A DNA stretch of 64,000 nucleotides from Qipengyuania nanhaisediminis (GCF_900115585.1 NZ_FOWZ01000004.1:124001-188000); one strand, 5' to 3'; counted from the stretch's first letter, positions 36,637-45,646 are shown. Numbers and translations: made by a program. The notes: generated by a model from the sequence alone, not told the origin.

Positions 36637-37752
36637 ATGAGCGATCATGTCTACATCCGACCCGTCGGCTTCGCGCCGGGTCCCCAATCCGAACATGGAA
36701 ATGCCATCCGCCTTGCCGGGACCATGGTCTATGCCAGCCGTTTCGCCGTGATCCTGCGGCGCGACGGGGAGGTTGTCGAACGGCTTCTCGCCTCGGTCGA
36801 TACGATCGACGAGGTGCTGGGCGCCCTGCCCGACGAGGTCGGTGCGGAGGCAGAGGCGCAATGGGCCAACCTCACCCTGGCGCATCCGCCCATGCAACTC
36901 GGCAGCCGCGCGGTCGCGCTGGACCAGCCGCAGGTCATGGGCATCCTCAATGTGACGCCAGACAGCTTCAGCGACGGCGGCGAGTTCATGGATAAGCCCG
37001 ACGTCCAGCGCGAGCTTGCTGCCGCGATGCTCGAGGCCGGGGCGGCGATCATCGATATCGGCGGCGAAAGCACGCGGCCGGGTGCGCAGCCGCTATGGGA
37101 AGGCGACGAGATCGAGCGCGTTGTACCGGCGATCGAGGCCTGTTCCGCGATGGGGGCCGCCATCAGCATCGATACACGCAAGGCCGCGGTCATGGAGGCC
37201 GCACTCGAAGCTGGCGCCCACCTCGTGAACGACGTCTCGGGTCTCAAGCACGATCCGCGCAGCGCAGAAGTGGTCGCTGCCGCCGGATGCCCCGTCGTGC
37301 TGATGCATGCGCCGGGAGCGGGGGGCGAAGATCTCCACGCGAACGGGGACTATAACGCGGTCGTATTCGACGTTTTCGATGCCTTGCGCGCACGCCGCGA
37401 CGCCGCGCTTGAGGCGGGGATCGAAGCAAAGAACATCATGCTCGATGTCGGGATCGGCTTCGGCAAATCGCTGGCCGACAATCTCGCCCTGATCAACGCC
37501 CTGCCGATGTTCCATGCGCTGGGCCACCCGCTCCTGTTCGGGGCAAGCCGCAAGCGCATGATCGGTGCGCTGAGCAAGGAAGCGCCGGTGGAAGATAGGC
37601 TCGGAGGCAGCGTTGCCCTGGCCTTGGAGGCAATGCGGGGCGGGGCGCAGGTGGTGCGAGTGCACGACGTCCCCGAAACCGTGCAGGCGCGCAACGTATG
37701 GCGCGGCCTCAGGGACGCAGCACTGACCGACTTCAGCGACCTGCCGGGTTAG
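36637..37752 (+). CDS. folP: Dihydropteroate synthase
   Basis: Joins p-aminobenzoate with hydroxymethyldihydropterin pyrophosphate in folate synthesis, the sulfonamide target. Motifs: [66 protein letters not shown] and [10 protein letters not shown]. At 371 residues it is about 90 longer than usual, from an N-terminal extension of about 95 residues ([20 protein letters not shown]) preceding the TIM barrel. This extension is common in sphingomonads. The gene converges with an SDR, overlapping by 4 bases. Confidence 0.95.
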   Translation: MSDHVYIRPVGFAPGPQSEHGNAIRLAGTMVYASRFAVILRRDGEVVERLLASVDTIDEVLGALPDEVGAEAEAQWANLTLAHPPMQLGSRAVALDQPQVMGILNVTPDSFSDGGEFMDKPDVQRELAAAMLEAGAAIIDIGGESTRPGAQPLWEGDEIERVVPAIEACSAMGAAISIDTRKAAVMEAALEAGAHLVNDVSGLKHDPRSAEVVAAAGCPVVLMHAPGAGGEDLHANGDYNAVVFDVFDALRARRDAALEAGIEAKNIMLDVGIGFGKSLADNLALINALPMFHALGHPLLFGASRKRMIGALSKEAPVEDRLGGSVALALEAMRGGAQVVRVHDVPETVQARNVWRGLRDAALTDFSDLPG

Positions 37753-38531
37753 CTACCCGGAGAAGCTGCCGAGCCTGCCAGCAATCCGCCGTCGAGCGTG
37801 AGCTCGCTGCCGGTCATATAGCCGCTCTCTTCGCTGGCGAGGTAGACGCAGAGCGCGGCAACCTCCTCGACCGTGCCGAAGCGCTTCAGGGGCGTATCGG
37901 CGACCAGCGCCGCCATGCGCGCATCGCGATCGGGACCGTCGCCAAGCATTGGCTCCCAGATGTCGGTCAGGATGGCGGCAGGATGGATCGAGTTGCAGCG
38001 GATCGCCCAGCCGTTCTGCGCAGCATAGAGCGCCACGGACTTCGAATGATTGCGCATTGCCGCCTTGCTTGCCGCATAGGCGGCGGCACCAGGAATGCCG
38101 ACAAGGCCGGAGCGTGAGGACATGTTTATGATCGATCCTGCGCCCTTGGCCTTCATCGCACGAAGGGCATAGCGGCAGCCCAGGAAGCAGCCGTCGGTGT
38201 TGACCGCATGGACGCGGTGCCATTCGGCGAGGCTGGCGTTCTCCGGATCGTGCGCGGCAGGGCCGTCCTCGAAGCCGGTGATCCCGGCGTTGTTGACCAG
38301 CACGTCGATTGCCGGAAACGCTTGTGCAAAAGCGTTCCAGTCCGCCTCGCTCGCCACGTCCAGCCGGGCGAACTCGCAGCCAAGCTCCTGGGCTGCTTTC
38401 CTACCTTCGGCTTCGTCGATATCGGTCAGGACGACGCGCGCGCCTTCGGCCCTGAAAGCTGCACAGACAGCCTTGCCGATACCGCGCGCGCCGCCGGTGA
38501 CGACGCACAATTTTTCATTCAGTTTTTGCAT
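37749..38531 (-). CDS. Short-chain dehydrogenase/reductase
   Basis: A 260-residue classical [18 protein letters not shown] cofactor loop, [10 protein letters not shown], catalytic SRSGLVG and [10 protein letters not shown], and the C-terminal [12 protein letters not shown] are seen. LTDIDEAEG after the second strand favours NAD. AGGTAACACC precedes the ATG. Close in type to 3-alpha/7-alpha-hydroxysteroid-like dehydrogenases, but the substrate is not clear. Confidence 0.9.
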   Translation of the reverse strand: MQKLNEKLCVVTGGARGIGKAVCAAFRAEGARVVLTDIDEAEGRKAAQELGCEFARLDVASEADWNAFAQAFPAIDVLVNNAGITGFEDGPAAHDPENASLAEWHRVHAVNTDGCFLGCRYALRAMKAKGAGSIINMSSRSGLVGIPGAAAYAASKAAMRNHSKSVALYAAQNGWAIRCNSIHPAAILTDIWEPMLGDGPDRDARMAALVADTPLKRFGTVEEVAALCVYLASEESGYMTGSELTLDGGLLAGSAASPGS

Positions 38532-38660
38532 GGTGTTACCTCGGAAAATTCAGATGCAATTCGGGCCGCGATTGCAGCCACGTGGACAGTCGTTCCGCCT
38601 CAGCGGTGTCCCTTGTTCACCTGAATTACTCCCGTTCGGTTCGACCCGCTTTCTAGCAGA

Positions 38661-38680
38661 TCACGCAGCGTTGTCGATGC
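38661..38680 (-). repeat. Direct repeat copy B (duplicate of the NtrC-like gene end)
   Basis: Exactly matches 39334-39353 over 20 bases. On the minus strand it reads as ATCGACAACGCTGCG then TGA, the last codons of the NtrC-like gene, though nothing gene-like precedes it. A looser likeness continues about 20 bases beyond. Confidence 0.85.
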
Positions 38681-38716
38681 TCAGCCTCGAAGCTCGCAGC
38701 TTCCCTCGTGAAAAGA

Positions 38717-39337
38717 CTACCGTCTGATCCGGTGGAATGTCACTTCGTCCGGGCCGCCCTCACCACCTAGAAGTCGGAGGATAATAGCGACCTGTTCCTC
38801 AGTAAGGTAATCGTTCGCTGTCCCAACGAATTCGCCGCCCGGCGCGATGCCGTACCCGTCTCGGTCGTAGAATTCCCCTGCGACGAACTCTTTGCCGATC
38901 CGCGCCTCGAAGTTGCCCCGAGCGTCCCAGTGGCTCCAAAACGCATCTATTGAAGCGTCTGCAATCTCACTGCGGTTATGAAAGCCGACGGCACCGCCCC
39001 AGCCTCCAGTTCGGGTGACTTTTAGCGCGTCCGGATAGGGCTTGGTCACCCTCAGCGTCCGGTCGATAAACTCGGCATCGTAACGACGCTGATTTTCGGC
39101 CTTCTCTTCTGCCCTTCGAGCTTTTCGTGCGAGATCTTCGGCGCGGGCCCGTTTCACGCGTTCGGCTTCGCGAACGGCGCTTTCCTTTTGGCTTTTTGCG
39201 ACGTTGGCGAAGAACTGCCTGCGCCGCCGGGGATTAGCTAGGGTGATGGCCATCGAGCCCAGCCACGCGGCGCCAGCCGCCAGCATGACGCCCCTAACCA
39301 AGGGGTCGTCGATGGGTTTCTTCGGGCCTCCCGTCAC
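38717..39337 (-). CDS. Hypothetical membrane-anchored coiled-coil protein
   Basis: A 206-residue frame beginning with GTG, overlapping the NtrC-like stop by GTGA. An ATG at 39284-39286, with AGGGG 5 bases before, is an equally good start (189 residues). The protein has one hydrophobic helix (VMLAAGAAWLGSMAITLA), a strongly basic/acidic coiled coil (REAERVKRARAEDLARKARR), and a globular end rich in aromatic residues (TGGWGGAVGFHNRSE, EFYDRDGYGIAPGG). I do not recognise a family. Codon use looks less G/C-biased at third positions than its neighbours. It lies between copies of a 20-bp repeat, so it may be inserted. Confidence 0.65.
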   Translation of the reverse strand: MTGGPKKPIDDPLVRGVMLAAGAAWLGSMAITLANPRRRRQFFANVAKSQKESAVREAERVKRARAEDLARKARRAEEKAENQRRYDAEFIDRTLRVTKPYPDALKVTRTGGWGGAVGFHNRSEIADASIDAFWSHWDARGNFEARIGKEFVAGEFYDRDGYGIAPGGEFVGTANDYLTEEQVAIILRLLGGEGGPDEVTFHRIRR

Positions 39338-39353
39338 GCAGCGTTGTCGATGC
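39334..39353 (-). repeat. Direct repeat copy A (3' end of the NtrC-like gene)
   Basis: The 20 bases at the 3' end of the NtrC-like gene, including its stop codon, repeated exactly at 38661-38680. The intervening 653 bases contain the hypothetical gene. The arrangement is like the att sites of elements that enter gene ends and restore the gene, but no integrase is present. Confidence 0.85.
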
Positions 39354-40749
39354 CGAGGTCGGAAAGCTTGCGATAGAGGGTCGAGCGGCCGATCCCGAGA
39401 CGGCGCGCGACTTCGGTCATGCGTCCACGGTAGTGTCCGATAGCCAGGCGGATGATGTCGGCCTCGATTTCTTCCAGCGGACGCAAATTGCCGTCGTCTT
39501 GGTAGAGCAGCACGCCAAGCCCGCGGGCACGGCTTTCGCCTCGGTGCCCGTCGCCAAGCAATTCGGCCAGCTGCGGGAAGCTTTCGGCCGTGAGTGCTTC
39601 GCCATCGCAGAAGACCGACGCGCGGAAGAGCACAGCCTGGAGCTGGCGGACGTTGCCGGGCCAATCGTAGGCTTCCAGCAGCGAAAGGCCGCTATCGGCG
39701 ATCGAGTGGTGCTTGAGACCCGGCTGTTCGGCGATGCGAGAAAGGAAATAGCGGGTGAGGGCGGGGATGTCGCCCAATCGGTCCCGCAGCGGCGGGAGAT
39801 AGATGCTGGTGGCGGACAATTTGTCGCGCAAAGCCTCGGAAAACTCGCCGTTTTCGATCAGGATGTCGAGAGGAACGTCGCTCGCGCCAAATACGCGGAC
39901 ATCGACCCTGAACCCGTGCGATGCGCCGGTCGGCCTGACGATACCGCTCTCGAGCATTTCTGCGAGACGTTCCTGGATCGCCAGATCGATCCGGTCGATC
40001 TCGTCCAGCATCAGTGTCCCGCCGTCACAGAGATCTATCAGGCCCACCTGCTTGTCGAATGCCCCCGGAAAGGCGCCTTTTTCGTGGCCGAAGAGAAGGG
40101 ATTCGAGGGAGTTGCCAGGCATGCCTGCGCAATTCACCAGGCGTACCGGCGCCTTCGAACGGGTCGATGCCTGGTGCATGGCACGCAGCAGCATCTCCTT
40201 GCCGGTGCCGGTTTCGCCTTCGACGAGGACATGGCCGTGTCCGCGCGCGGCGGTGGCTGCCTTGGCGAGAGCGGTGCGGAACGGCGCCGCCGTGCCCACC
40301 ATGGCATCGAAATCCAGCACTTCGGAGAGCTTTTCCGTCATGGGCTGCAATTCGTCCTTCGGCGCTTCGCGGCGCGTGGCGCTGCGCAGGGCGGAGAGGA
40401 AACGTTCGGGCGCGATAGGCTTGATCAGGTAGTCGGTGGCGCCCGCGCGCATCGCCTCGACGGCCAGCAAGGGCGAGGTGCTTGCCGTCAGCATCATGAC
40501 GGGAATCTTCGGGTGGTCCGCCTTGAGGGTACGGATGAAATCGCAGGCGCCGTCGCCGGGCACCCACTGGTCTAGCAGGACCGCGCCGATCTGGGCGCCT
40601 TCCTTCGACGCCAGCGTTTGCAGCGCTTCGTCGCAGCTCTCGACCACGAGAGTACGCCATCCTTCGCGCGCGGCGAGGGCGGTGACAAGGCGGCTTTGCG
40701 CCGGCTCGTCGTCGATCAGCATGAGAAGACGGCCTTCCTGACTCGCCAT
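39334..40749 (-). CDS. NtrC-like response regulator with altered sigma-54 loop
   Basis: A 471-residue regulator: receiver (DD at 13-14, phospho-aspartate Asp60, Lys110), AAA+ domain (Walker A GETGTGKE at 178-185, Walker B TLMLDE at 245-250) and a C-terminal Fis-type helix-turn-helix (MTEVARRLGIGRSTLYRKL). The loop that touches sigma-54, normally GAFTGA, reads GAFPGA at 225-230, and the usual FRxDLYYRL is FSEALRDKLS. It may thus control without sigma-54. Its partner kinase is not adjacent. The last 20 bases form direct repeat copy A. Confidence 0.9.
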   Translation of the reverse strand: MASQEGRLLMLIDDEPAQSRLVTALAAREGWRTLVVESCDEALQTLASKEGAQIGAVLLDQWVPGDGACDFIRTLKADHPKIPVMMLTASTSPLLAVEAMRAGATDYLIKPIAPERFLSALRSATRREAPKDELQPMTEKLSEVLDFDAMVGTAAPFRTALAKAATAARGHGHVLVEGETGTGKEMLLRAMHQASTRSKAPVRLVNCAGMPGNSLESLLFGHEKGAFPGAFDKQVGLIDLCDGGTLMLDEIDRIDLAIQERLAEMLESGIVRPTGASHGFRVDVRVFGASDVPLDILIENGEFSEALRDKLSATSIYLPPLRDRLGDIPALTRYFLSRIAEQPGLKHHSIADSGLSLLEAYDWPGNVRQLQAVLFRASVFCDGEALTAESFPQLAELLGDGHRGESRARGLGVLLYQDDGNLRPLEEIEADIIRLAIGHYRGRMTEVARRLGIGRSTLYRKLSDLGIDNAA

Positions 40750-40935
40750 GGTCCCGCATACTCCCTTCGGCGCGCCTGCATGATCGCGGGCCCGCTGCCC
40801 AAGGGTCTATCGCAAATGGGTAAAGGGGCGATTAAGCCTGAATTTCGGCGGTGGATCGGGGAATTCAGGCACTTGTCGAAGATTAATCAGCGTTCTAGGG
40901 GTTCGGGGAATGAGTTAACATTTGAGGGACTGAGT

Positions 40936-41061
40936 ATGGAACCGGGCAACGACATGAAAGCGCATAGCAAGACCTATGGCTCTTTCATCGGAATGCTTAA
41001 GTGGGCAATTCCCGTAATTGCGATCATCACCGCGATCGTCGTCATCCTGATCTCCGGTTGA
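40936..41061 (+). CDS. aa3-type cytochrome c oxidase subunit IV-like small protein
   Basis: A 41-residue protein with the layout of the alphaproteobacterial aa3-oxidase subunit IV: a short polar N-terminus with DMKAHSKTYGSFIGMLKW, then one membrane helix (AIPVIAIITAIVVILIS). The family signature is the DMxxHxxTYxxFxxLxKW stretch. GAGGGA sits 7 bases before the ATG. The catalytic oxidase subunits are elsewhere. It is upstream of pntAA by 11 bases, so co-transcribed. Confidence 0.8.
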   Translation: MEPGNDMKAHSKTYGSFIGMLKWAIPVIAIITAIVVILISG

Positions 41062-41072
41062 GCGCGCACTAG

Positions 41073-42197
41073 ATGCGGATCGCTGTTCTGGCTGAGAGGG
41101 GCGCCGGCGAAAGCCGCGTCGCATTGACGCCGGAAACGGCAAAAAAATTCATCGCACTGGGCGCTGATGTCGCGGTCGAAGAAGGCGCAGGGGTAAGCGC
41201 CTCCATCACCGACGAAGCCTACCGCGACGCCGGGGCCGAAGTGGCCGCGGCGGCAAAGGTCGTGGAAGGCGCCGACATCGTGCTTGGCGTGCAGGCTCCC
41301 GATGTGGCGCTGCTTGCGGGTGCGAAGCCGGGTGCGTGGGTCGCTGCGACATTCGATCCGTTCCGCGAGAAAGCGCGCGTCGAAGCCTATGCCAAGGAAG
41401 GGCTGGAAGCGCTGTCGATGGAATTCATGCCGCGCATAACACGTGCGCAAAGCATGGACGTTCTCTCGAGCCAGTCCAACCTGGCGGGCTACAAGGCCGT
41501 GCTGGCTGCGGCCAATGTCTATGGCCGCGCATTCCCGATGATGATGACTGCTGCCGGCACGGTGCAGGCAGCCAAGGTCTTCGTGATGGGCGTCGGTGTT
41601 GCTGGACTTCAGGCGATTGCCACCGCCAAGCGTCTGGGCGCGCAGGTAAGCGCGACCGACGTGCGTTCGGCCACGAAAGAACAGATCCAGTCGCTTGGCG
41701 CGAAGCCGGTCTTCGTCGAGGAAGTTGCTGGTATCGAGGGCGAAGGCTCGGGCGGCTACGCGACCGAGATGAGCGAGGAGTACCAGCAGGCGCAGGCCAA
41801 GCTGGTGTCCGAACACATCGCCAAGCAGGACATCGTCATCACAACCGCGCTGATACCGGGCCGCGATGCACCGCGCCTGATTTCGGACGCCCAGATCGCC
41901 AGCATGAAACCTGGCAGCGTCATTTTCGACCTTGCCGTGGCCCAAGGCGGGAACGTGGAAGGCTCACAGCCTGACCAGACCGTTGAGAAACACGGTGTGC
42001 AGATAATCGGTTATTCGAACACGGCCGGGCATCTGGCAGCCGACGCATCGGCGCTGTTCGCGCGCAACCTCTACAATTTTCTCTCTGCCTTCTGGGATAG
42101 CGAGGCGGGCAAGCCTGTCCTCGACGAGGAAATCGGCGATGCGGTGCGGCTGACGCAAGGCGGCAAGGTCGTGAACGAGAGGCTGTCGACGCAGTAA
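41073..42197 (+). CDS. pntAA: NAD(P) transhydrogenase subunit alpha part 1
   Basis: The soluble NAD(H)-binding dI component (374 residues) of the proton-pumping transhydrogenase. MRIAVLAERGAGESRVALTP, the RQD-region AQSMDVLSSQSNLAGYKAV, and the Rossmann fold VFVMGVGVAGLQAIATAKRLGA with the NAD-selective SATDVRSA (acidic end of strand) are seen. Like other Alphaproteobacteria, alpha is split in two genes; the membrane part is the next gene after 28 bases. Confidence 0.95.
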   Translation: MRIAVLAERGAGESRVALTPETAKKFIALGADVAVEEGAGVSASITDEAYRDAGAEVAAAAKVVEGADIVLGVQAPDVALLAGAKPGAWVAATFDPFREKARVEAYAKEGLEALSMEFMPRITRAQSMDVLSSQSNLAGYKAVLAAANVYGRAFPMMMTAAGTVQAAKVFVMGVGVAGLQAIATAKRLGAQVSATDVRSATKEQIQSLGAKPVFVEEVAGIEGEGSGGYATEMSEEYQQAQAKLVSEHIAKQDIVITTALIPGRDAPRLISDAQIASMKPGSVIFDLAVAQGGNVEGSQPDQTVEKHGVQIIGYSNTAGHLAADASALFARNLYNFLSAFWDSEAGKPVLDEEIGDAVRLTQGGKVVNERLSTQ

Positions 42198-42225
42198 TTA
42201 CCTGACCCGGGGAGGGGTCACGACA

Positions 42226-42510
42226 ATGGACTTCATTTCGATCCTGTCGATTTTCGTGCTGGCGTGCTTCGTCGGTTATTACGTGGTCTGGTCGGTCACG
42301 CCTGCGCTGCACACGCCGCTGATGGCGGTTACCAACGCGATCTCTTCGGTAATCATCGTCGGCGCGCTGATTGCGGCGGCGGCGGCGGATGTCCCGGGGG
42401 CGAAGTGGCTGGGGCTTCTCGGCATCGTGCTCGCCAGTGTGAATATCTTCGGCGGCTTCGCGGTGACGGCGCGAATGCTGGCGATGTACAAGAAGAAGGA
42501 GAAGAAGTAA
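42226..42510 (+). CDS. pntAB: NAD(P) transhydrogenase subunit alpha part 2
   Basis: The membrane part of the alpha subunit, 94 residues with three helices (ILSIFVLACFVGYYVVWSV, MAVTNAISSVIIVGALIAAA, LLGIVLASVNIFGGFAVTA). TPALHTPLMAVTNAIS is the conserved cytoplasmic loop with its asparagine. GAGGGG is before the ATG, and the stop overlaps pntB's ATG by one base. Confidence 0.94.
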   Translation: MDFISILSIFVLACFVGYYVVWSVTPALHTPLMAVTNAISSVIIVGALIAAAAADVPGAKWLGLLGIVLASVNIFGGFAVTARMLAMYKKKEKK

Positions 42511-44054
42511 TGCGTCGCCTTCTCCTCGCCGCACCCTTCATGGTGTTAGCCACACCCGCCCATGCCGCAACCGGCGAGGCGGTGAACCCGTGGGTCGCGC
42601 TCGCCTATCTCGTGTCGGGCGTGTTCTTCATCCTCGCGCTGCGCGGACTGTCCTCGCCCTCGACCAGCCGGACGGGCAACCGCTTCGGCATGATCGGCAT
42701 GCTGATCGCGGTGATCACCACGCTGGTGACGCACTTCCCAACGGTTCGGGAAGAGAAGATTGTTCCTGGTCCGAACTTTCCAGATGGTTCGGCAATATAT
42801 TTGCCCGACTTTGCTTCGTTCGGCGAAATCTTTGTCGCCATCGCCATCGGCGCGATCATCGGCATCACCATCGCCCGCCGCATTGCGATGACTCAAATGC
42901 CCGAACTGGTCGCGGCCTTCCACTCGCTCGTCGGGCTTGCCGCTGTGCTGGTGGGTTGGGCGGCCTATCTCAATCCGGGCGCATTCGGCCTGCTGGTCGG
43001 CGACGGCATCGGCGCAGTTTCCAAGGTCGAGATGGGTCTCGGTATCGCAATCGGTGCGATTACCTTCTCCGGCTCGGTCATCGCCTTTGCCAAGTTGTCG
43101 GGGCGGATGAGCGGTTCGCCGATCCTCCTGCCCGGTCGGCACCTCATCAACCTTGGCACACTGGCAGCGATCATCGTGCTGACCGCGCTGTTCGCCATGG
43201 CCGGCCCGTCCGAAACCATGCCGCTGATTATTGTGCTGACGGTGCTGGCCTTCCTCATCGGCTTCCTGCTCATCATCCCTATCGGCGGGGCGGATATGCC
43301 GGTCGTGGTCTCGATGCTAAACAGCTATTCGGGCTGGGCTGCGGCGGCGATGGGCTTTACGCTGGGTAATACGGCGATGATCATCACCGGCGCGCTGGTC
43401 GGCTCGTCGGGTGCGATCCTAAGCTACATCATGTGCCGCGCGATGAACCGCAGCTTCATCTCGGTGATCGCAGGCGGCTTTGGCGCTGAAGACGGCGCCG
43501 GCGGGGGCGAAGCGCGCGAAGCACGACCCTACAAGCAGGGCAGCGCAGACGATGCCGCTTTCATGCTCGAACAGGCAGAGAAGGTCATCATCATCCCGGG
43601 TTACGGCATGGCGGTGGCACAGGCACAGCACGCGCTTCGCGAAATGACCGACATCCTCGAAGAGAAGGGTGTGGACGTGAAGTTCGCGATCCACCCCGTC
43701 GCAGGCCGCATGCCCGGGCACATGAACGTGCTCCTCGCCGAAGCCAGCGTCGACTACGACAAGGTCTTCGAGCTGGAGGACATCAACAGCGAATTCGCGC
43801 AGGCCGATGTCGCCTTCATCATCGGCGCGAACGACGTTGTGAACCCGGCGGCGAAGACCGACAAATCCTCGCCCATCTACGGCATGCCCGTGTTCGACGT
43901 CGATAAGGCCAAGCAGGTGTTCTTCATCAAGCGTTCGATGGGCGGCGTGGGTTATGCGGGAGTCGACAACGATGTCTTCTACATGGACCAGACCATGATG
44001 CTGCTGTCGGATGCGAAGAAGATGGTCGAAGAAATCGTGAAGGCGCTCGACTAA
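42510..44054 (+). CDS. pntB: NAD(P) transhydrogenase subunit beta
   Basis: The NADP(H)-binding and proton-channel subunit (514 residues). An N-terminal signal-like stretch (MRRLLLAAPFMVLATPAHAA) precedes the family core, followed by eight or so helices, IGGADMPVVVSMLNSYSGWAA, IMCRAMNRSFISVIAGGFG and the C-terminal NADP domain (PGYGMAVAQAQHALREM, VIGANDVVNPAAKTD, KRSMGGVGYAGVDN). Relative to the E. coli subunit there is an insertion of about 20-25 residues (THFPTVREEKIVPGPNFPDG region) after the second helix, encoded by a locally AT-rich patch. Proton translocation couples NADH to NADPH. Confidence 0.95.
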   Translation: MRRLLLAAPFMVLATPAHAATGEAVNPWVALAYLVSGVFFILALRGLSSPSTSRTGNRFGMIGMLIAVITTLVTHFPTVREEKIVPGPNFPDGSAIYLPDFASFGEIFVAIAIGAIIGITIARRIAMTQMPELVAAFHSLVGLAAVLVGWAAYLNPGAFGLLVGDGIGAVSKVEMGLGIAIGAITFSGSVIAFAKLSGRMSGSPILLPGRHLINLGTLAAIIVLTALFAMAGPSETMPLIIVLTVLAFLIGFLLIIPIGGADMPVVVSMLNSYSGWAAAAMGFTLGNTAMIITGALVGSSGAILSYIMCRAMNRSFISVIAGGFGAEDGAGGGEAREARPYKQGSADDAAFMLEQAEKVIIIPGYGMAVAQAQHALREMTDILEEKGVDVKFAIHPVAGRMPGHMNVLLAEASVDYDKVFELEDINSEFAQADVAFIIGANDVVNPAAKTDKSSPIYGMPVFDVDKAKQVFFIKRSMGGVGYAGVDNDVFYMDQTMMLLSDAKKMVEEIVKALD

Positions 44055-44057
44055 CCC

Positions 44058-44399
44058 ATGCGTAAGGCAATCATCGGCATCGCCCTGGTGGCGATCCTCG
44101 GCTTTTTCGCCTGGGGCTATTTCGGCGGGATCGAACGCGTCACGGCGGGGCGCATCGAGAGCGTGCTGGTGGACAAGGGTATCTCACAGCCCGTCGCGGC
44201 CTGCATGGGTAGCCGCATGGCGGAGCGGCTGTCGCTCAACCAGTTGCGGAAGCTGGAAAACCTCCAGGCGCGCGACGGCGAGAGCGCGGTGCCGCTCACT
44301 ATGGCCGAATTCCTCGAGCGCCTGCGCCGCGTAGATGATCCCGAAGCGATCGAGGTCGTCGGCACCTCGGCGGCAATCTGCTCGTTCACGACGCGCTAG
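44058..44399 (+). CDS. Membrane-anchored hypothetical protein
   Basis: A 113-residue protein directly after pntB (3 bases). One N-terminal membrane helix (IIGIALVAILGFFAWGYFGG) is followed by a soluble domain with two cysteines (ACMGSRM and AICSFTTR), likely disulfide-bonded in the periplasm. I do not recognise a family. It may be unrelated to transhydrogenase and only ride in its transcript. Confidence 0.7.
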   Translation: MRKAIIGIALVAILGFFAWGYFGGIERVTAGRIESVLVDKGISQPVAACMGSRMAERLSLNQLRKLENLQARDGESAVPLTMAEFLERLRRVDDPEAIEVVGTSAAICSFTTR

Positions 44400-44455
44400 A
44401 GACGCTTGCAATAGCTCCCGATAGCGGCACTATGTGGGCCGAGAGGGAGACACAC

Positions 44456-45646
44456 ATGATCCGCACCGCATTCGCCGCGACGCTGCTCGCAAGCACCACT
44501 CCGCTGCTGGCCGAAACCCACACGATTTCGCCGGGAGAAGGCGCGCAGGAGCGCTTGCAGGAAGCGCTGATCCTTGCCCAGCCCGGGGACGAGATCGTCC
44601 TTGAAGCAGGGCGATATGCGATGAGCGACGGCCTTAGCCTCGATGTCGATGGCGTGACCTTGCGCGGTGCTGGGATGGACGGGACGGTTCTGGACTTCAC
44701 CGGGCAACAAGGCGCGGGCGAGGGACTTCTCGTCACCTCGGACAATGTCACCATGCGTGATTTCGCCTTGGAAAATCCCAAGGGCGACGGCGTGAAGTCG
44801 AAAGGCGCTGACAACATCGTCTATCACCGCATCCGCGTCACCTGGACCCGCGGTCCCCATGCCGAGAACGGAGCCTATGGCATCTATCCGGTCGAGAGTA
44901 CCGGCGTGCTGGTCGATGGCGTCAAGGTCACCGGGGCAAGCGATGCGGGTATCTACGTCGGCCAGTCCAATCGGATCACCGTGCGCAACTCGATCGCCGA
45001 AGCGAATGTGGCGGGGATCGAGATCGAGAACAGCCGCAACGCGCTGGTCGAACACAATATTGCTACCCGGAATACGGGTGGCATCCTCGTCTTCGACCTT
45101 CCCAACCTGCCGGTGATGGGCGGCGGCAATGTGATCGTTGCGAACAACCTCGTGGTGGCGAACGACACGCCGAATTTCGCGCCTCCCGGCAATATCGTGG
45201 CGGGTGTTCGGCGCGGGACCGGCATCATGGTGATGGCGAATGAGAATGTTCTGATCGAGGATAACATCCTCTCGGGCAACCCGACCGCACCGGTCATGGT
45301 GATCGCCTACACGCAGCCTTACGACGACGATCGCTACAATCCCTTGCCGCGCGAAGTGGTGGTCGGGCCGAACCAGTTCGATGGCGGCGGTTACGATCCG
45401 CAGCTCGACGGTGCCGAGATGCTGCTTGCGGCATTCGGCGGCGAATTGCCTCCTGTGCTGTGGGACGGCCTTGGCTCGCTCTCTGCCGCAGAGGGCACCA
45501 TGGGCTGGAGCCTCAACTTGCCAGAAGCGGGTAAGGGGCTGGGCGGCGCGCAGCCCGGGCTGATGACGGTCGATGCGCCTGCAGATAGTTTTGACCGCAG
45601 CGGCATCGGCGCGCCTGCCGAACTGGACGCCCGCCTTCAATCATGA
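44456..45646 (+). CDS. Secreted parallel beta-helix protein
   Basis: A 396-residue exported protein with signal peptide MIRTAFAATLLASTTPLLA and a right-handed beta-helix built of repeats: GVTLRGAGMDGTVLDFTG, NVTMRDFALENPKGDGV, GVLVDGVKVTGASDAGIYV and NALVEHNIATRNTGGILVF. It begins like pectate lyase-type enzymes but no active site is known. GAGAGGGAGA precedes the ATG. It is translationally coupled by ATGA to the diheme cytochrome gene, an association described for the TIGR03805/TIGR03806-type pair. Role unknown. Confidence 0.85.
   Translation: MIRTAFAATLLASTTPLLAETHTISPGEGAQERLQEALILAQPGDEIVLEAGRYAMSDGLSLDVDGVTLRGAGMDGTVLDFTGQQGAGEGLLVTSDNVTMRDFALENPKGDGVKSKGADNIVYHRIRVTWTRGPHAENGAYGIYPVESTGVLVDGVKVTGASDAGIYVGQSNRITVRNSIAEANVAGIEIENSRNALVEHNIATRNTGGILVFDLPNLPVMGGGNVIVANNLVVANDTPNFAPPGNIVAGVRRGTGIMVMANENVLIEDNILSGNPTAPVMVIAYTQPYDDDRYNPLPREVVVGPNQFDGGGYDPQLDGAEMLLAAFGGELPPVLWDGLGSLSAAEGTMGWSLNLPEAGKGLGGAQPGLMTVDAPADSFDRSGIGAPAELDARLQS

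Noticed and set aside
36326..36640. A 104-codon plus-strand frame ending at the folP start
   Set aside because: No ribosome site, no recognisable protein character, and it overlaps the inverted repeat and the promoter region of both neighbours.
38630..38660. GGTTCGACCC resembling a tRNA T-arm
   Set aside because: No matching acceptor, D or anticodon arms are found; the T-stem does not pair.
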